A stretch of DNA of 64,000 nucleotides from Methanospirillum stamsii (GCF_046244385.1 NZ_CP176366.1:1674001-1738000), one strand, 5' to 3'; shown: positions 9,401 through 18,324, counted from the first letter of the stretch. The notes: generated from the sequence alone by a model not told the origin. Program-made: numbers and translations.

Positions 9401-9949
9401 TGTTCCCGGAGATTCGTAAACATGGGTTGGGTTTTTAATAACTGAACTTCCGCCATCTCCGAAATCCCAGGTCCAGACTGCCCATTCTGTTGTTGATGTA
9501 TCGGTAAACTGAACGGTGAGCGGAGCAGTTCCGGTGGTGGGTGTGGCGGTAAAATCAGCACCAAACGATCCTCCTACTGTCAGATCAAGCTCCTTAGCAG
9601 TTCCCGGTTCAAATGGAACCGTCTGATCCGCTTTATTCTCTCCGACATAAAATGAAATTGTCGAATTACTTGATTTTACGTCATCTTCCGTCGCAGCGAC
9701 AACCAGTTTATCATCAAAGATACCATCCCCGCCATATAGCCCGGCGGTTGATAATACCAGTTGACCTCTGACCTGATCATTAATTTTTGCAACAAGTGTA
9801 GTGCCGGAAGCAGCGTCAGTTCCGTCTACCGTCACTTTACCATAAAATTCAGCAGGCAGTGGTGGTACTGCACTTACTGTAATCATTACGAGGCAAAGCA
9901 GAACTGCCAGCATCGCCGCCGGCCTGAGTATTCGAATCCCATCCATCAT
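6497..9949 (-). CDS. Secreted multi-PKD, PEGA-repeat surface protein
   Basis: Start ATG chosen at 9949 (9946 is also possible) because GGGG lies 5-8 bases upstream and a signal peptide follows at once (AAMLAVLLCLVMITVSA). The product is about 1150 aa. After an N-terminal region of about 120 residues come nine PKD domains of about 86 residues, each with the WxFGDG and PSHTY hallmarks, then three PEGA domains (for example SVYVDGVLSG). The C-terminus is Ser/Gly/Thr-rich with no membrane anchor. PKD and PEGA domains are common in methanogen surface proteins, where they give adhesion or envelope contacts. The exact role is unknown. Three central PKD units are almost identical in DNA (see the repeat entry). 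Confidence 0.9.
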   Translation of the reverse strand: MMDGIRILRPAAMLAVLLCLVMITVSAVPPLPAEFYGKVTVDGTDAASGTTLVAKINDQVRGQLVLSTAGLYGGDGIFDDKLVVAATEDDVKSSNSTISFYVGENKADQTVPFEPGTAKELDLTVGGSFGADFTATPTTGTAPLTVQFTDTSTTEWAVWTWDFGDGGSSVIKNPTHVYESPGTYTVKMTVGSLGGYYTVTKNNFITVTQSGGIVADFSGVPTSGNAPLTVQFTDLSTGSPTMWNWNFGDGTSEGMLASPSHTYQNPGTYTVTLTASSQTGGTSTKTKEGYITVTQSGSIVADFSGVPTSGNAPLTVQFTDLSTGSPTMWNWNFGDGTSEGMLASPSHTYQNPGTYTVTLTASSQTGGTSTKTKEGYITVTQSGSIVADFSGVPTSGNAPLTVQFTDLSTGSPTMWNWNFGDGTSEGMLASPSHTYQNPGTYTVTLTASSQTGGTSTKTKEGYITVTQSGSGPTAAFTVDKRSGPKPLTVQFTDQSTGSPTMWAWDFGDGTTDLVANPSHTYQEAGVYTVSLTASNTAGSNTKTETDYISVTGDIPPPVAMFEATPLSGQAPLSVSFTDLSIGPPTSYLWNFGDGTTSTESDPTHVYSAGGSYTVTLTVKNSGGSHTMKRENYISVGGGTGIVADFSGTPTTGNAPLTVQFTDLSTGNPTMWSWDFGDGATEGMLANPSHTYQNAGTYTVKLTASSQTGGTSTKVREGYITVSSSGGIVADFSGTPTTGNAPLTVQFTDLSSGSPTMWAWNFGDGTTDLVANPSHTYQNAGTYTVTLTASSQTGGTSTKVREGYITVSSSGGIIADFVGTPTTGNIPLAVQFSDRSQGGPTMWAWDFGDGTTDLVANPLHVYQQLGRFTVKLTASNQASSNTAVKSDYITTQSGPAGSGSIKIIYAPDRSTVYLDNVLKGETKFLQTFRVDNLQAGVYQLKVTKPGFTDYIVSVPVTSNRATEVVADMRLQPSVNGILSVYTYPSGGSVYVDGVLSGNGPLWLADVAPGVHQVRVTSTGYLDWNQAVEVRGGGSVTYVTAALYPSWWTPIYGYVMISSLPGNGVAFLDGVAQGQTPVTLSQVTPGQHTIRIEVPGYQPWEQVVNVLEGRTSYVLAQMTAGSSGSGTGGDITPVIPASVASVASEGNQGNSS
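8553..9326. repeat. Three tandem near-identical 258-bp PKD-coding units
   Basis: Units run 8553-8810, 8811-9068 and 9069-9326, each exactly 86 codons. Copies one and two differ at only a few positions in the stretch compared by eye (for example GTAACGG versus GTCACGG, CTTTTGTC versus CTTTCGTC, GGTACC versus GGTTCC). The encoded domains are identical over almost all residues. The flanking PKD domains are clearly more divergent, which points to recent duplication or gene conversion of this block. Confidence 0.9.
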
Positions 9950-10161
9950 TACATCCCCTAAAGAAGCGTATTTTCCTGATGTGAAGATCAGGATTTGTAA
10001 GTTTCCTGAGTGTTTGAATATTGTACACAGGAGAGATAAGGATTGTGGAAGAAACCCTCTTTGAGTGGTTGTTATCGACAAAGGGCTATGCTGAAAAAAT
10101 ATCCTTTTTCAGGTATATTTGATAATGAATGTAAAAATACGGATAAAAATGGAAAAGAAAA

Positions 10162-11757
10162 TTAATTTTCTTCATTCTGAACAATCTCGGATCTGATTGT
10201 CAGAAACACGGGTCCTCGCACATCTGTTTTGAGATTATTATCGGTGATATATCTTCTTACCCATGGTTCAATTTTCAGGTTAATATCTCCAGGGAGCTTA
10301 GCCATTTTCACCTGCACGGTGGTTTCCATACCCTGACGTGCAGCATGCTCAATCTCTGCAGCTGCTTTCGAGGCCGCTGCAAACAGGTATGATATCCCGG
10401 TTGGAATTCCGTTTTTGCGAACCTCCGCAAATTTTTCCGTATCCGGAACCCCGAGAACTGCTCCGTTGTAAATGAAGATTTCATTCAATGAAGCAGGTCC
10501 CAGAAGTTTGGCATTCTCTTCAGGTTCTTCAACAAAAACCCTCACCTGTGTATCCATAAGTTCTCCTTCAAAAACCTTGAATGAACAGGGGCCGTTTGCT
10601 GATCCCTGTGCTGTTGCCGTCTCCATGATAGATCGGACAAGGGTTTTTCCTGGTGTGGTCTCTGGTTCCTGGATTAATGACACTCCTCTTCCAAGTTCGG
10701 TATCTGTATACCGGACCGGGAAAAATTGTGGGAAACAGAGTTCACGAACGTCCTTTGCCTTATTCATGATCATAGCCATTCGTTCAACTCCAAGGCCGAG
10801 GTTCATGACCGGAATGCCGATTCCGTATTCTGATAGCGCGACCGGAGAATAGATCCCGAAGGTTGCAACCTCTACCCAACCATGATCCGGATGAGCAGCA
10901 TACACTTCAGTCTGGGTATCAGGCATATAATACTTGGATCGCTTCTCATCAGGCCGGAATTGAAAATCCGTGTAACCGAATGCTGACAATAATGCCCGAG
11001 CAACGGCTTTTCCATCTTCAATGGTGACATCTTCACCAGCAACAACACAGGAAGCTGAATGATAACTCATCAATCGATGGGAGTCTTCTGCCTGTTCTCT
11101 TCTGAAACACCGGTCAATGGAAAAGAGTCTGATTGGATGCGGGATTTTCTCCCAGACTGCTCCAAGAGTCTGGAACCATCCGCTTGTCATATGGGAACGG
11201 AGAGTCTGCCGTGAAGACTCCGGTTTTAACTCACGAAATTCCGGAAATACCTGGTCTAGGATATCCACCACTTTTGCATCATCAGTGTGGAGGACCACTG
11301 ATAACTCATATGTCAGTTCATCGCCGTCAATATCTGATTTTTTATAGGCATGGAGTGTTTTTCGTAAGGATTCTTCTTCATCTCCGGTCAGATCCCTTCC
11401 AAGAATTGTGTTAATTTTGGAAATTTGCTCCTTACCAATTCCGACATTCGGGCGGGGAAGGCCTCCGAGATAAAAAACCCGGTCCAGGACCGCCATTGCT
11501 TCAGGTCCGAACTGACGGTATACCTCCTGCTCATCAACGATTATGGGGTTTTCTGCTTCATCAAAACCGATGGCAAGATATGCTTCCCGGAGACGATGAA
11601 TGGTTTCAAAAACCGGATGAACCCGTGCCCGTGAATATGTCAGACGGGGATAGAGGGACGATGCTGATGGAGGAGTAAGGACTGACGGACCTGCATGCCA
11701 GGCCGATTCAAAGTCCTCTTTTCCCAGTTTTTTATAGTGTTCTGTATCAAATATCAT
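10162..11757 (-). CDS. sepS: O-phosphoseryl-tRNA(Cys) synthetase (SepRS)
   Basis: A class II aminoacyl-tRNA synthetase of 531 aa, starting at MIFDTEHYKKLGKEDF. It charges tRNA-Cys with phosphoserine, which SepCysS then converts to Cys-tRNA, the indirect cysteine route found in methanogens. Motif 2 is visible as FRREQAEDSHRLMSYH, and the phosphoserine-site region STSYHSAS-type is seen as SYHSASCVV. GLGVERMAMI is motif 3. The length fits the family. The start overlaps the upstream Taw1 stop by 4 bases. It is the last gene of the aRF1-ArgS-Taw1-SepRS operon. No SepCysS or cysS gene lies in the window. Confidence 0.95.
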   Translation of the reverse strand: MIFDTEHYKKLGKEDFESAWHAGPSVLTPPSASSLYPRLTYSRARVHPVFETIHRLREAYLAIGFDEAENPIIVDEQEVYRQFGPEAMAVLDRVFYLGGLPRPNVGIGKEQISKINTILGRDLTGDEEESLRKTLHAYKKSDIDGDELTYELSVVLHTDDAKVVDILDQVFPEFRELKPESSRQTLRSHMTSGWFQTLGAVWEKIPHPIRLFSIDRCFRREQAEDSHRLMSYHSASCVVAGEDVTIEDGKAVARALLSAFGYTDFQFRPDEKRSKYYMPDTQTEVYAAHPDHGWVEVATFGIYSPVALSEYGIGIPVMNLGLGVERMAMIMNKAKDVRELCFPQFFPVRYTDTELGRGVSLIQEPETTPGKTLVRSIMETATAQGSANGPCSFKVFEGELMDTQVRVFVEEPEENAKLLGPASLNEIFIYNGAVLGVPDTEKFAEVRKNGIPTGISYLFAAASKAAAEIEHAARQGMETTVQVKMAKLPGDINLKIEPWVRRYITDNNLKTDVRGPVFLTIRSEIVQNEEN

Positions 11758-12674
11758 GAATCTCGCTCCAGACAAATAACCCTTGAAAGGGTGTTTTCTC
11801 CCCGGACTTTGTAAGAAAGATGGGGGAGCATCTGTTTCGTGAACTGCTCAATCTCTTCATGCAGGGGCATATGCTTAATCGTAAGTCTGCGCTGGCTGTA
11901 TCCGACATGCATGTATGCCTTCACCTCAACGAACTGTGCTCCGCTTTCCTGGATAATTCGTGCGTACCCGGCAGGATCCTGATCATTGATCCCCTTAACC
12001 AGGGTTACCCGGATTGCAGTCCGGTTTCCTGCATCAGTCTCATGACCAAGGTCAGAGATACTTTCAAGAATCCTGTCCCAGTAATCTTCATCCGGCCTTG
12101 CAATTTTGAGATAGGTTTCCCGGTCCGGTCCGGTCAGGGAGATATACTTCTGATACGGATGGCAGTTTCTGAGAACCCCGGGCATTGTTCCGTTCGATAC
12201 GAGGAACGTTGTTCCTTCTGTCTGATTAAGGAGATCAATTAGTTCCGGGAGGTGTGTATACAGGGTTGGTTCTCCTGACAGTGATATTGCATACTGATCA
12301 GGACGAAGCGCTTCTTCCCATTTCTCCTTGGTGACCCGGTATGAGACTTTGTATCCTCCCAAGGCCTTTTTCTGAAGAAACGGAATCTTTGAAACGATAT
12401 CGGCTGGAGATAACTCTTTTTCACCGATATACTCATGTTCAAACGAACGCCAGCAGAAAAGACACTTATGGTTACACCGGAGTGTTGGTGTCATCTGAAC
12501 ACACCGGTGGCTGGTTATCCCGTAGAACTGGTTTTTATAACACTGGTCGCCACCGGTAAGAGACCGTTTACACCAGAGGCATGGTTTTAATGCAGCTGAA
12601 GAATCAGGATGGAAAAACTGGTAACCCATTTTCCGGAGAACTTTCTCCGGAGGTTCACATGGCTCGGAGGGCAT
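11754..12674 (-). CDS. taw1: Radical SAM tRNA-wybutosine enzyme (Taw1/TYW1-type)
   Basis: A radical SAM enzyme of about 306 aa that builds the tricyclic 4-demethylwyosine base on G37 of tRNA-Phe using pyruvate. The radical SAM cluster motif is seen in TPTLRCNHKCLFCWRS (CxxxCxxC). A further set of cysteines lies upstream (KPCLWCKRSLTGGDQCYK), as expected for the second iron-sulfur cluster. The conserved lysines of ALKPCLWCK and SLSGEPTLY also fit. I chose the start at 12674 (MPSEPCEPPEK), which overlaps argS by 20 bases. An internal ATG at 12629 is possible but would trim the N-terminus. It precedes sepS in a four-gene translation operon. Confidence 0.9.
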   Translation of the reverse strand: MPSEPCEPPEKVLRKMGYQFFHPDSSAALKPCLWCKRSLTGGDQCYKNQFYGITSHRCVQMTPTLRCNHKCLFCWRSFEHEYIGEKELSPADIVSKIPFLQKKALGGYKVSYRVTKEKWEEALRPDQYAISLSGEPTLYTHLPELIDLLNQTEGTTFLVSNGTMPGVLRNCHPYQKYISLTGPDRETYLKIARPDEDYWDRILESISDLGHETDAGNRTAIRVTLVKGINDQDPAGYARIIQESGAQFVEVKAYMHVGYSQRRLTIKHMPLHEEIEQFTKQMLPHLSYKVRGENTLSRVICLERDS

Positions 12675-14322
12675 CAATACCCAGGGTCTCCAGTGCTTCT
12701 TTGAGTGTATTTCTTGTTGCATCTACAAGGGTCAGCCTGCGGTTTCTGGTCTTTTCCTCTGCACGAAGAACCGGTTCTGCATGATAAAACGAGTTGAAAA
12801 TGTCAGCAAGTTCACGGGCATAGATGGCAAGAAGATGCGGCTTTAGTTCATTCACCACATCATTGATGACTTTTGGAAACAGTGCAATCTGCTTTGCAAG
12901 CACAATTTCACCCTCTCCTTCTGCCTCGTAACATGGGGTGAAGGTTCCGGCCTTATCAAGAATACTGCAGGCCCGGGCATGAGCATACTGGATATATGGC
13001 CCGCTCTGTTTTTCAAAGTCCAATGCCTCTTTCCAGTCAAAGACTGTGCTCTTTTCCGGAATTGTCCGTACAATATCATATCTGATAGCCGAGATTGCTA
13101 CTGCACTGGCAATCTTTTTTCGTTCAGTCTCGTCAAGTTCCGGTCTTCTGACGGTCACTTCTTCAAGTGCTCTCCTCTCGGTTTCAGCGATGAGTTCATC
13201 TGCAGAGATAAATTTCCCTCTCCGGGTGCTCATTGAACCTTCAGGAAGTGAGACAAATTCAAAAAATACAATTTCAGGTGCTTTTTCTCCAAGGATATTC
13301 AGGGTAGCCTGGAGCTGGGTTCCGATCAGTTTGTGATCTGCACCAAGAATATCTATGACCCGGTCAAAATTGTGTCCCTTCCAGATATGAAACGCAAGAT
13401 CACGAGCTGCGTATACACTGGTCCCGTCTGACCGCCTTAAAATGTAATTCTTCTCAAATCCATAATTGGTCAGGTCAAGGGAGAGCGTCTCCTCAATTTT
13501 CGCTTCAGGAAGATGTGATATCCGGGAGAGTAGTTTTTCAGTATCTCCGTTCCTGATAAAATCACTCTCATACACGAACCGGTCATGTTTTACCTGCATT
13601 GCAGCCAGGGTGTCTTTAAATCCGTCAAGGCATCGTTTGACCGGGATTTTAAACTGGCTGATGGTTTCCGGGTCTCCGGACTCCACTCGTTGCATGAGTT
13701 TGTCAATCTCTTCATTCAATGTGGAATCTTTATCGAGGTTCTTGTTTGCTTCGATATAAACATCTGCAATCAGGTGGTCTCCCTTTCCTTCGGCATTGAT
13801 ATCAGCCCCCTGGGTTGCAATTCCCCAGGCAACGATTGCTATCTGTCTGCCCATGTCGTTGACGTAATACTGGACTTCAAGGGGGTATCCGGCTTTTCTG
13901 AAACACCGGGTTAACGTATCACCGATGATGGTATTTCTGATATGCCCAACATGAAGAGGACCATTCGGGTTTGCCGAGGTGTGTTCAAGAACTACCCGTT
14001 CTGATTTAGTCTGTCCTGCACCATATCCATCCCTGACTGCCAGGCTTAGGACATCAGAGCAGTATTTGTTACCAAAGATGAAGTTTACATACGGGCCGAC
14101 TGCAAGAGTCGTGGCTCCCGTATCCTGCATTACCTGCTCACGAATTGCATTTACGATGTCTTTTGCAATTACTGCCGGTGCTTTTTTGTATTCTTTTGCC
14201 AGGCTGAATGCAATGGTGGAGGCAACATCGGCATGATCCCCGCCGTCGGTGAGCATAGCATCCGCCTTTCCTGTGTGTTCACGGAGTATTGCCCCGATTT
14301 TATCACATAATGTAAGGTACAT
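12655..14322 (-). CDS. argS: Arginyl-tRNA synthetase
   Basis: A class I synthetase of 555 aa. The ANPNGPLHVGHIRN stretch holds the HIGH-type signature as HVGH. The N-terminal Add-1 domain and the C-terminal anticodon-binding DALR domain (ending near LEALGIDALRAM-like residues) frame the catalytic core. SMSTRRGKFISADEL stands for the KMSKS region, which is degenerate in many ArgRS. The start codon is at 14322, which is also the last base of the aRF1 stop. It is co-transcribed with aRF1 and Taw1. Confidence 0.95.
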   Translation of the reverse strand: MYLTLCDKIGAILREHTGKADAMLTDGGDHADVASTIAFSLAKEYKKAPAVIAKDIVNAIREQVMQDTGATTLAVGPYVNFIFGNKYCSDVLSLAVRDGYGAGQTKSERVVLEHTSANPNGPLHVGHIRNTIIGDTLTRCFRKAGYPLEVQYYVNDMGRQIAIVAWGIATQGADINAEGKGDHLIADVYIEANKNLDKDSTLNEEIDKLMQRVESGDPETISQFKIPVKRCLDGFKDTLAAMQVKHDRFVYESDFIRNGDTEKLLSRISHLPEAKIEETLSLDLTNYGFEKNYILRRSDGTSVYAARDLAFHIWKGHNFDRVIDILGADHKLIGTQLQATLNILGEKAPEIVFFEFVSLPEGSMSTRRGKFISADELIAETERRALEEVTVRRPELDETERKKIASAVAISAIRYDIVRTIPEKSTVFDWKEALDFEKQSGPYIQYAHARACSILDKAGTFTPCYEAEGEGEIVLAKQIALFPKVINDVVNELKPHLLAIYARELADIFNSFYHAEPVLRAEEKTRNRRLTLVDATRNTLKEALETLGIDALRAM

Positions 14323-15593
14323 TAGTATCCGGTCCTGTATCTGAGAATTGCAGCTATGCCACCAAAAGCGGTGAATAACTGTGAACCTTCTTCAAAGTCA
14401 TCAGAAATGATGGCAACTTTACTATTTGACTGGTCTGCAAGGTATGTCAGTTCATCAACGATATCTGATGAGTCGGCAAGAACGAGAGGAGAAGTACAGG
14501 TCGGGCAGCTCCCGAGTTCTGTATCTTCTGCGTTCTCACCAGGTTTTACCTGAATTGTTTTTTGTTCTGTATATCCACATGCATCACACTTTATGGACAG
14601 TCTGCTTTTTCGTAATTTATCTGACAATAACAGCATATCGACTGCACCAATCTCCAGATTTGCCCGTATGGACTGCTCACCATATGCAGCAAGGCCATTG
14701 TCCTTCACGAGCTCTTTGAAGAATCTATCCATGAGATGCTTTTCTTCAATTACTTCCTGTCCTTTGAGGGCATCTTCTGCAGCATCGACAAGTTCCGGAA
14801 GACCGCTTTCGTTTGTATAGGCAACATCAAAAAGTCCGAGAACTCTCTTCTGAACTTCGTGATGGAGGAAGTTACCCTCTTCAAACTCTTCTTTTGTCGG
14901 GGAGGGGCCACCTATCAGCAGTCCTTTAAACCGTTCAAAAAAGTCCTTTTCGCTTAAGAATATCTCGCTGGAACGCTCACCGACTTTTTTATAGAAATCA
15001 TTGATGGCGATCAGACGAAGTCGTTCAAAACGGATACTTGACTGACCTCCTTTCCTCTGTTTTCCCGGAACCGTCGAGGTTGTTCCACCAATGGGATCAA
15101 TTCTGTTTCCCCGTAAAAAGCCCCAGTATGCCTCTCGCCTGTCTATTACCAGAAGACCGTAAACGTATTTTTCCTCCAGCATATCACGTAGAGGTTCCAG
15201 TTCAAAACGAGAACTGCACCTGTACAGATAGAGGCCCAGTGGTTCCGGGGGATTGACGATGTCACATTCAAGGTCCTGCCGGTCACCATGTTTGTTCACC
15301 GTTCCACAAAAAACTGCGATTCCATTTTCCGGAGGTTTGGAATAATATTTTAATCTGGACAGAATACTGGATATTGCACTTTGAACATTCGTACGCGTCT
15401 GTTTTGATTTGATGTTTGCACACTGGCCAAACTCGTCCCGAAGCTGGGCGGTTACATCATAGATCTGTTTATCTGGAGGAATGTACAGGGAGATTAACTC
15501 TGTTCCACTACCTTCTTTTGCTTCCAGACGCTCAAGCATCTTTTTAAATTCATATTTCCGTCTTGCATCGTCCAGTTCAACCGCTTCGCTCAT
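14322..15593 (-). CDS. prf1: Peptide chain release factor aRF1
   Basis: Archaeal/eukaryal-type release factor 1 of 423 aa, which reads all three stop codons and triggers peptide release. The stop-codon recognition motif NIKS is present (ANIKSKQTRTNVQ), and the universal GGQ that reaches the peptidyl-transferase centre is in GKQRKGGQSSIRFERLR. A CxxC...CxxC zinc-like mini-domain follows (CDACGYTE ... CPTC). It heads the operon aRF1-argS-taw1-sepS. The sequence upstream (15594-15668) is A/T-rich with a TATA-like ATATATAC-type stretch. Confidence 0.96.
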   Translation of the reverse strand: MSEAVELDDARRKYEFKKMLERLEAKEGSGTELISLYIPPDKQIYDVTAQLRDEFGQCANIKSKQTRTNVQSAISSILSRLKYYSKPPENGIAVFCGTVNKHGDRQDLECDIVNPPEPLGLYLYRCSSRFELEPLRDMLEEKYVYGLLVIDRREAYWGFLRGNRIDPIGGTTSTVPGKQRKGGQSSIRFERLRLIAINDFYKKVGERSSEIFLSEKDFFERFKGLLIGGPSPTKEEFEEGNFLHHEVQKRVLGLFDVAYTNESGLPELVDAAEDALKGQEVIEEKHLMDRFFKELVKDNGLAAYGEQSIRANLEIGAVDMLLLSDKLRKSRLSIKCDACGYTEQKTIQVKPGENAEDTELGSCPTCTSPLVLADSSDIVDELTYLADQSNSKVAIISDDFEEGSQLFTAFGGIAAILRYRTGY

Positions 15594-15668
15594 GAGACAA
15601 TCCTACACTATAAGCTGGTATATATTGACACCGGTTTGACTTAAGGTTCACCCCGATCATTTTCCGGG

Positions 15669-16592
15669 TTATGAATTCTGAAGGAAGGTGATAATGTGGT
15701 CATCAACCTCCCTGTTTCCTCCATGGGTTCCGTTGAAAGAAATAAATATTGCCTTGTCTCCTGCTGCTCCCGCGAGTGCACGCCCATCTTCAAAGGGAAT
15801 CACTGGATCTTCAGGGGCATGGAAGATCATCACCGGTCTTGGAATGATTTCTGGTACCTGCACCTCTGGATCAATACTGAGCAGGAATTCTCTTACCGGG
15901 GAAGAGTACTGATCGCCGATGTGTGAAAACCCGGAAGTTGAGATTCCCATATATCCGGCAAAACCCGGATCAGATCCTGCAGCAAGTGCGGCATATCTCC
16001 CCCCATTTGAATCCCCTACTGCATAGACCGGAACTGATGGAAAAATCCGGTGGATGTACTGCTGTGCTGATATCATATCTGCAGCAATAAGATACCACTG
16101 TGGCCATTCTCCTTTTACAAAGAGTCCTGCGTCCCGTTCAATATCCATTGGATATCCGGGTGTAAGTCCCCCATTCCCCCGGACATCCATGATTAGAACA
16201 GCGATATCATGAGCAGGATAGTATTTCATGTAATCAAGATAGCCGGATGCAGGATTATTGGCTCCCGGAGCCCAGATTAAAAATGCATTCGGCTTTTTTG
16301 GACTTACCAATATCGCATGAACATCTCCTGCAAAACCTTTGAACATGAGATCTGTTACGGTCAGATTAGCATTCTTCTCCGTAACAGATTCCTGAACTTT
16401 TACTTCGGGGAAAGTGAACCGGATACTACCATCAGAAGAGAGGTTCCATGAACTCCCAATGGTTTCCTCCCCCGGTCCGCTGCAGCCCATAACAAAGGCT
16501 CCGGATACAAGCGCAAAGAAAACAGCAATCAGGCGAATATCAGGCAAACTTTTCACCCAAGCACCGGAAGAAGATACAGATGGTTTTTGCAT
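15669..16592 (-). CDS. Lipoprotein alpha/beta-hydrolase (esterase/peptidase-like)
   Basis: The start ATG at 16592 (MQKPSVSSS) has a GGAG 9 bases upstream and lies inside the 3' end of the NUDIX gene, a 53-base overlap. A GTG at 16556 is an alternative. The N-terminus has a hydrophobic stretch ending in the lipobox-like FVMGC, so the mature protein is probably lipid-anchored outside the membrane. The rest is an alpha/beta-hydrolase: nucleophile elbow AVGDSNGGRYAALA (Ser), FHAPEDPVIPFEDGRA (acid) and FNGTHGGNREV (His). No substrate can be deduced; serine esterase or peptidase chemistry is likely. Length is about 307 aa. Confidence 0.82.
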   Translation of the reverse strand: MQKPSVSSSGAWVKSLPDIRLIAVFFALVSGAFVMGCSGPGEETIGSSWNLSSDGSIRFTFPEVKVQESVTEKNANLTVTDLMFKGFAGDVHAILVSPKKPNAFLIWAPGANNPASGYLDYMKYYPAHDIAVLIMDVRGNGGLTPGYPMDIERDAGLFVKGEWPQWYLIAADMISAQQYIHRIFPSVPVYAVGDSNGGRYAALAAGSDPGFAGYMGISTSGFSHIGDQYSSPVREFLLSIDPEVQVPEIIPRPVMIFHAPEDPVIPFEDGRALAGAAGDKAIFISFNGTHGGNREVDDHIITFLQNS

Positions 16593-17055
16593 CAATAATT
16601 TCTCCGTTCAGAATCATCTCCCCGATTTTTGATGCAGAGAACCTGACCGGTTCAATGACCTCATCATCATCTGGTGAAAATTCACCGGATGGTGTAAGAT
16701 CAATAGCCTCAAAAAGCCAGAGTTTTTCATCGGCAAAACCGGGAGTGGTATAGATAAAGCCACGAGGAATAAGGGTTTTTGCATCCATCCCGGTCTCTTC
16801 AATGAGTTCACGCCGGGCTGTATAAAGAGGGTCTTCCCCTTCTTCCATTGTTCCGGCAGGTGCTTCGAAGATATACTGGTTTATCGGGGCCCGCCATTGC
16901 CTGATGAGTAGAAAATTATCTCCTTCCCTCGGAAGAATGACAACTGCATCCCCCGGATGAACAACGACCATCTCCTTTTCCTTTCCATGAGGGAGCTGGA
17001 AAAGTCGTTTTTCCACCCATAACCTGCGTCCACGGTAAAGCTCCATAGATTTCAC
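16540..17055 (-). CDS. NUDIX hydrolase (ADP-ribose pyrophosphatase-like)
   Basis: A 171-aa NUDIX enzyme. The complete Nudix box is visible as GTMEEGEDPLYTARRELIEETGM (the form G-x5-E-x7-REL-x-EE-x-G). The sequence upstream, FLLIRQWRAPIN and YIFEAPAGTMEEG, is typical of ADP-ribose pyrophosphatases of the ADPRase type. It cleaves nucleoside diphosphates linked to another moiety. It overlaps the queC stop by 4 bases and is overlapped by the hydrolase gene downstream, so it is part of the same transcript. Confidence 0.88.
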   Translation of the reverse strand: MKSMELYRGRRLWVEKRLFQLPHGKEKEMVVVHPGDAVVILPREGDNFLLIRQWRAPINQYIFEAPAGTMEEGEDPLYTARRELIEETGMDAKTLIPRGFIYTTPGFADEKLWLFEAIDLTPSGEFSPDDDEVIEPVRFSASKIGEMILNGEIIDAKTICIFFRCLGEKFA

Positions 17056-17714
17056 CGGTAGGGAATCGGGTCTTTGATCCCAATCTGCCTGAATGCCTCA
17101 AGTCTGAAGTGACATGAACCACAAACGCCGCAGGCCAAATCGTTTTCTGAATAACAAGACCAGGTATCCTCATATGGGACACCAAGATCCATTCCAATCT
17201 TCAGTATTTCCATTTTATTAAGTCTGACAAATGGTGTTTTCAGAGCTATGCCTGATCCCGGCCTGGTTCCAAGTGTTATCACCTGCTGGAAAGCCTCAAT
17301 AAATTCCGGCCTGCAATCAGGATATCCAGAATAATCAGATGCCTGGACACCTATGTATATTGCATCGGCACCCCGCGCTTCAGCAAAACTTGTCGCTACT
17401 GATAGAAGGTTGGCATTTCTGAATGGAACATACGTTTGTGGGACTCCTTCACCTGCTTCGTTGTGGGATTTTACCGGGATTTTGGAGTCGGTCAGGCTTG
17501 ATGCTCCGACCGCTTTCAGATATGCAAGGTCTACATCCAGAAATTCCAGGGCATTGAGGTGGTGTGCTATTTGGTGTGCACATTCACGCTCTTTTTGTTC
17601 TGTACGCTGCCCATACGTAAAGTGGAGGGCAAGGATATCATATCCGTCATGTTTTGCAAGGTATGCAAGGGTGGATGAGTCCATTCCACCTGACAGGAGA
17701 CAAACTGCTTTCAT
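17052..17714 (-). CDS. queC: 7-cyano-7-deazaguanine synthase
   Basis: A 220-aa QueC that converts 7-carboxy-7-deazaguanine to preQ0 using ATP and ammonia. The N-terminal PP-loop SGGMDSSTLAYL is intact. The C-terminal zinc site CYSENDLACGVCGSCHFR is complete with four cysteines. FTYGQR and ECAHQIA follow the family pattern. In archaea preQ0 goes on to archaeosine in tRNA. queC lies after queE and queD in the same direction. Confidence 0.95.
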   Translation of the reverse strand: MKAVCLLSGGMDSSTLAYLAKHDGYDILALHFTYGQRTEQKERECAHQIAHHLNALEFLDVDLAYLKAVGASSLTDSKIPVKSHNEAGEGVPQTYVPFRNANLLSVATSFAEARGADAIYIGVQASDYSGYPDCRPEFIEAFQQVITLGTRPGSGIALKTPFVRLNKMEILKIGMDLGVPYEDTWSCYSENDLACGVCGSCHFRLEAFRQIGIKDPIPYR

Positions 17715-17715
17715 T

Positions 17716-18324
17716 TCAGGGCATTCCTATAAATTTGTGTAACTGGAGTTGCAATCGTGCCGGGAGGTTTTGTTTGAGGATATATGCTGCGATATGCTGA
17801 TAATCAGTTCCATAGACTGGAGAAATAAAGATCTCAGCATGTATTGAATAATTCTCTATTACAGATTGTGCATAGGTAAGATCTTCATCCGTCCCTACAA
17901 CAAACTTCACTGAATCTTTTGGTTTTAGGGCTGAAAGAAGGGTTAAATTACTTTTTTCACCTGATGAGGGGCATTTTACATCCATACATATTGATACCTC
18001 CTCCGGCAGCATGTCAAAAGGAATAGTTCCATTTGTCTCGATGCTTACCTTTTTTCCTGCCAAAATTAATCTTTCCGCAAGGTTTGCCACCTCATCAGAC
18101 TGGAGCAGGGGTTCACCTCCGGTTATACAGACATACAATGGTTTTTCATTCAGTACCTGATCGACAAGCTGATCAACATTGAACTCTTCTCCCCCGGTTC
18201 TGCTTGCAGGGGTGTCGCAATAAGTACATGCGAGGTTGCAGCCTGCGAGACGGATGAAGACCGTAGGGTAACCGGAAGTTAGACCTTCTCCCTGGAGTGA
18301 AGAGAATACTTCAGCTATCTTCAT
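17716..18324 (-). CDS. queE: 7-carboxy-7-deazaguanine synthase (radical SAM)
   Basis: A radical SAM enzyme of about 202 aa. The N-terminus reads MKIAEVFSSLQGEGLTSGYP, and the cluster motif is CNLACTYCDTP. This carries out the radical ring contraction of 6-carboxytetrahydropterin. I take the ATG at 18324 as start, which overlaps the queD stop by 14 bases. An ATG 5 codons upstream is in frame. It sits between queD and queC, so the preQ0 pathway genes are in pathway order. Confidence 0.93.
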   Translation of the reverse strand: MKIAEVFSSLQGEGLTSGYPTVFIRLAGCNLACTYCDTPASRTGGEEFNVDQLVDQVLNEKPLYVCITGGEPLLQSDEVANLAERLILAGKKVSIETNGTIPFDMLPEEVSICMDVKCPSSGEKSNLTLLSALKPKDSVKFVVGTDEDLTYAQSVIENYSIHAEIFISPVYGTDYQHIAAYILKQNLPARLQLQLHKFIGMP

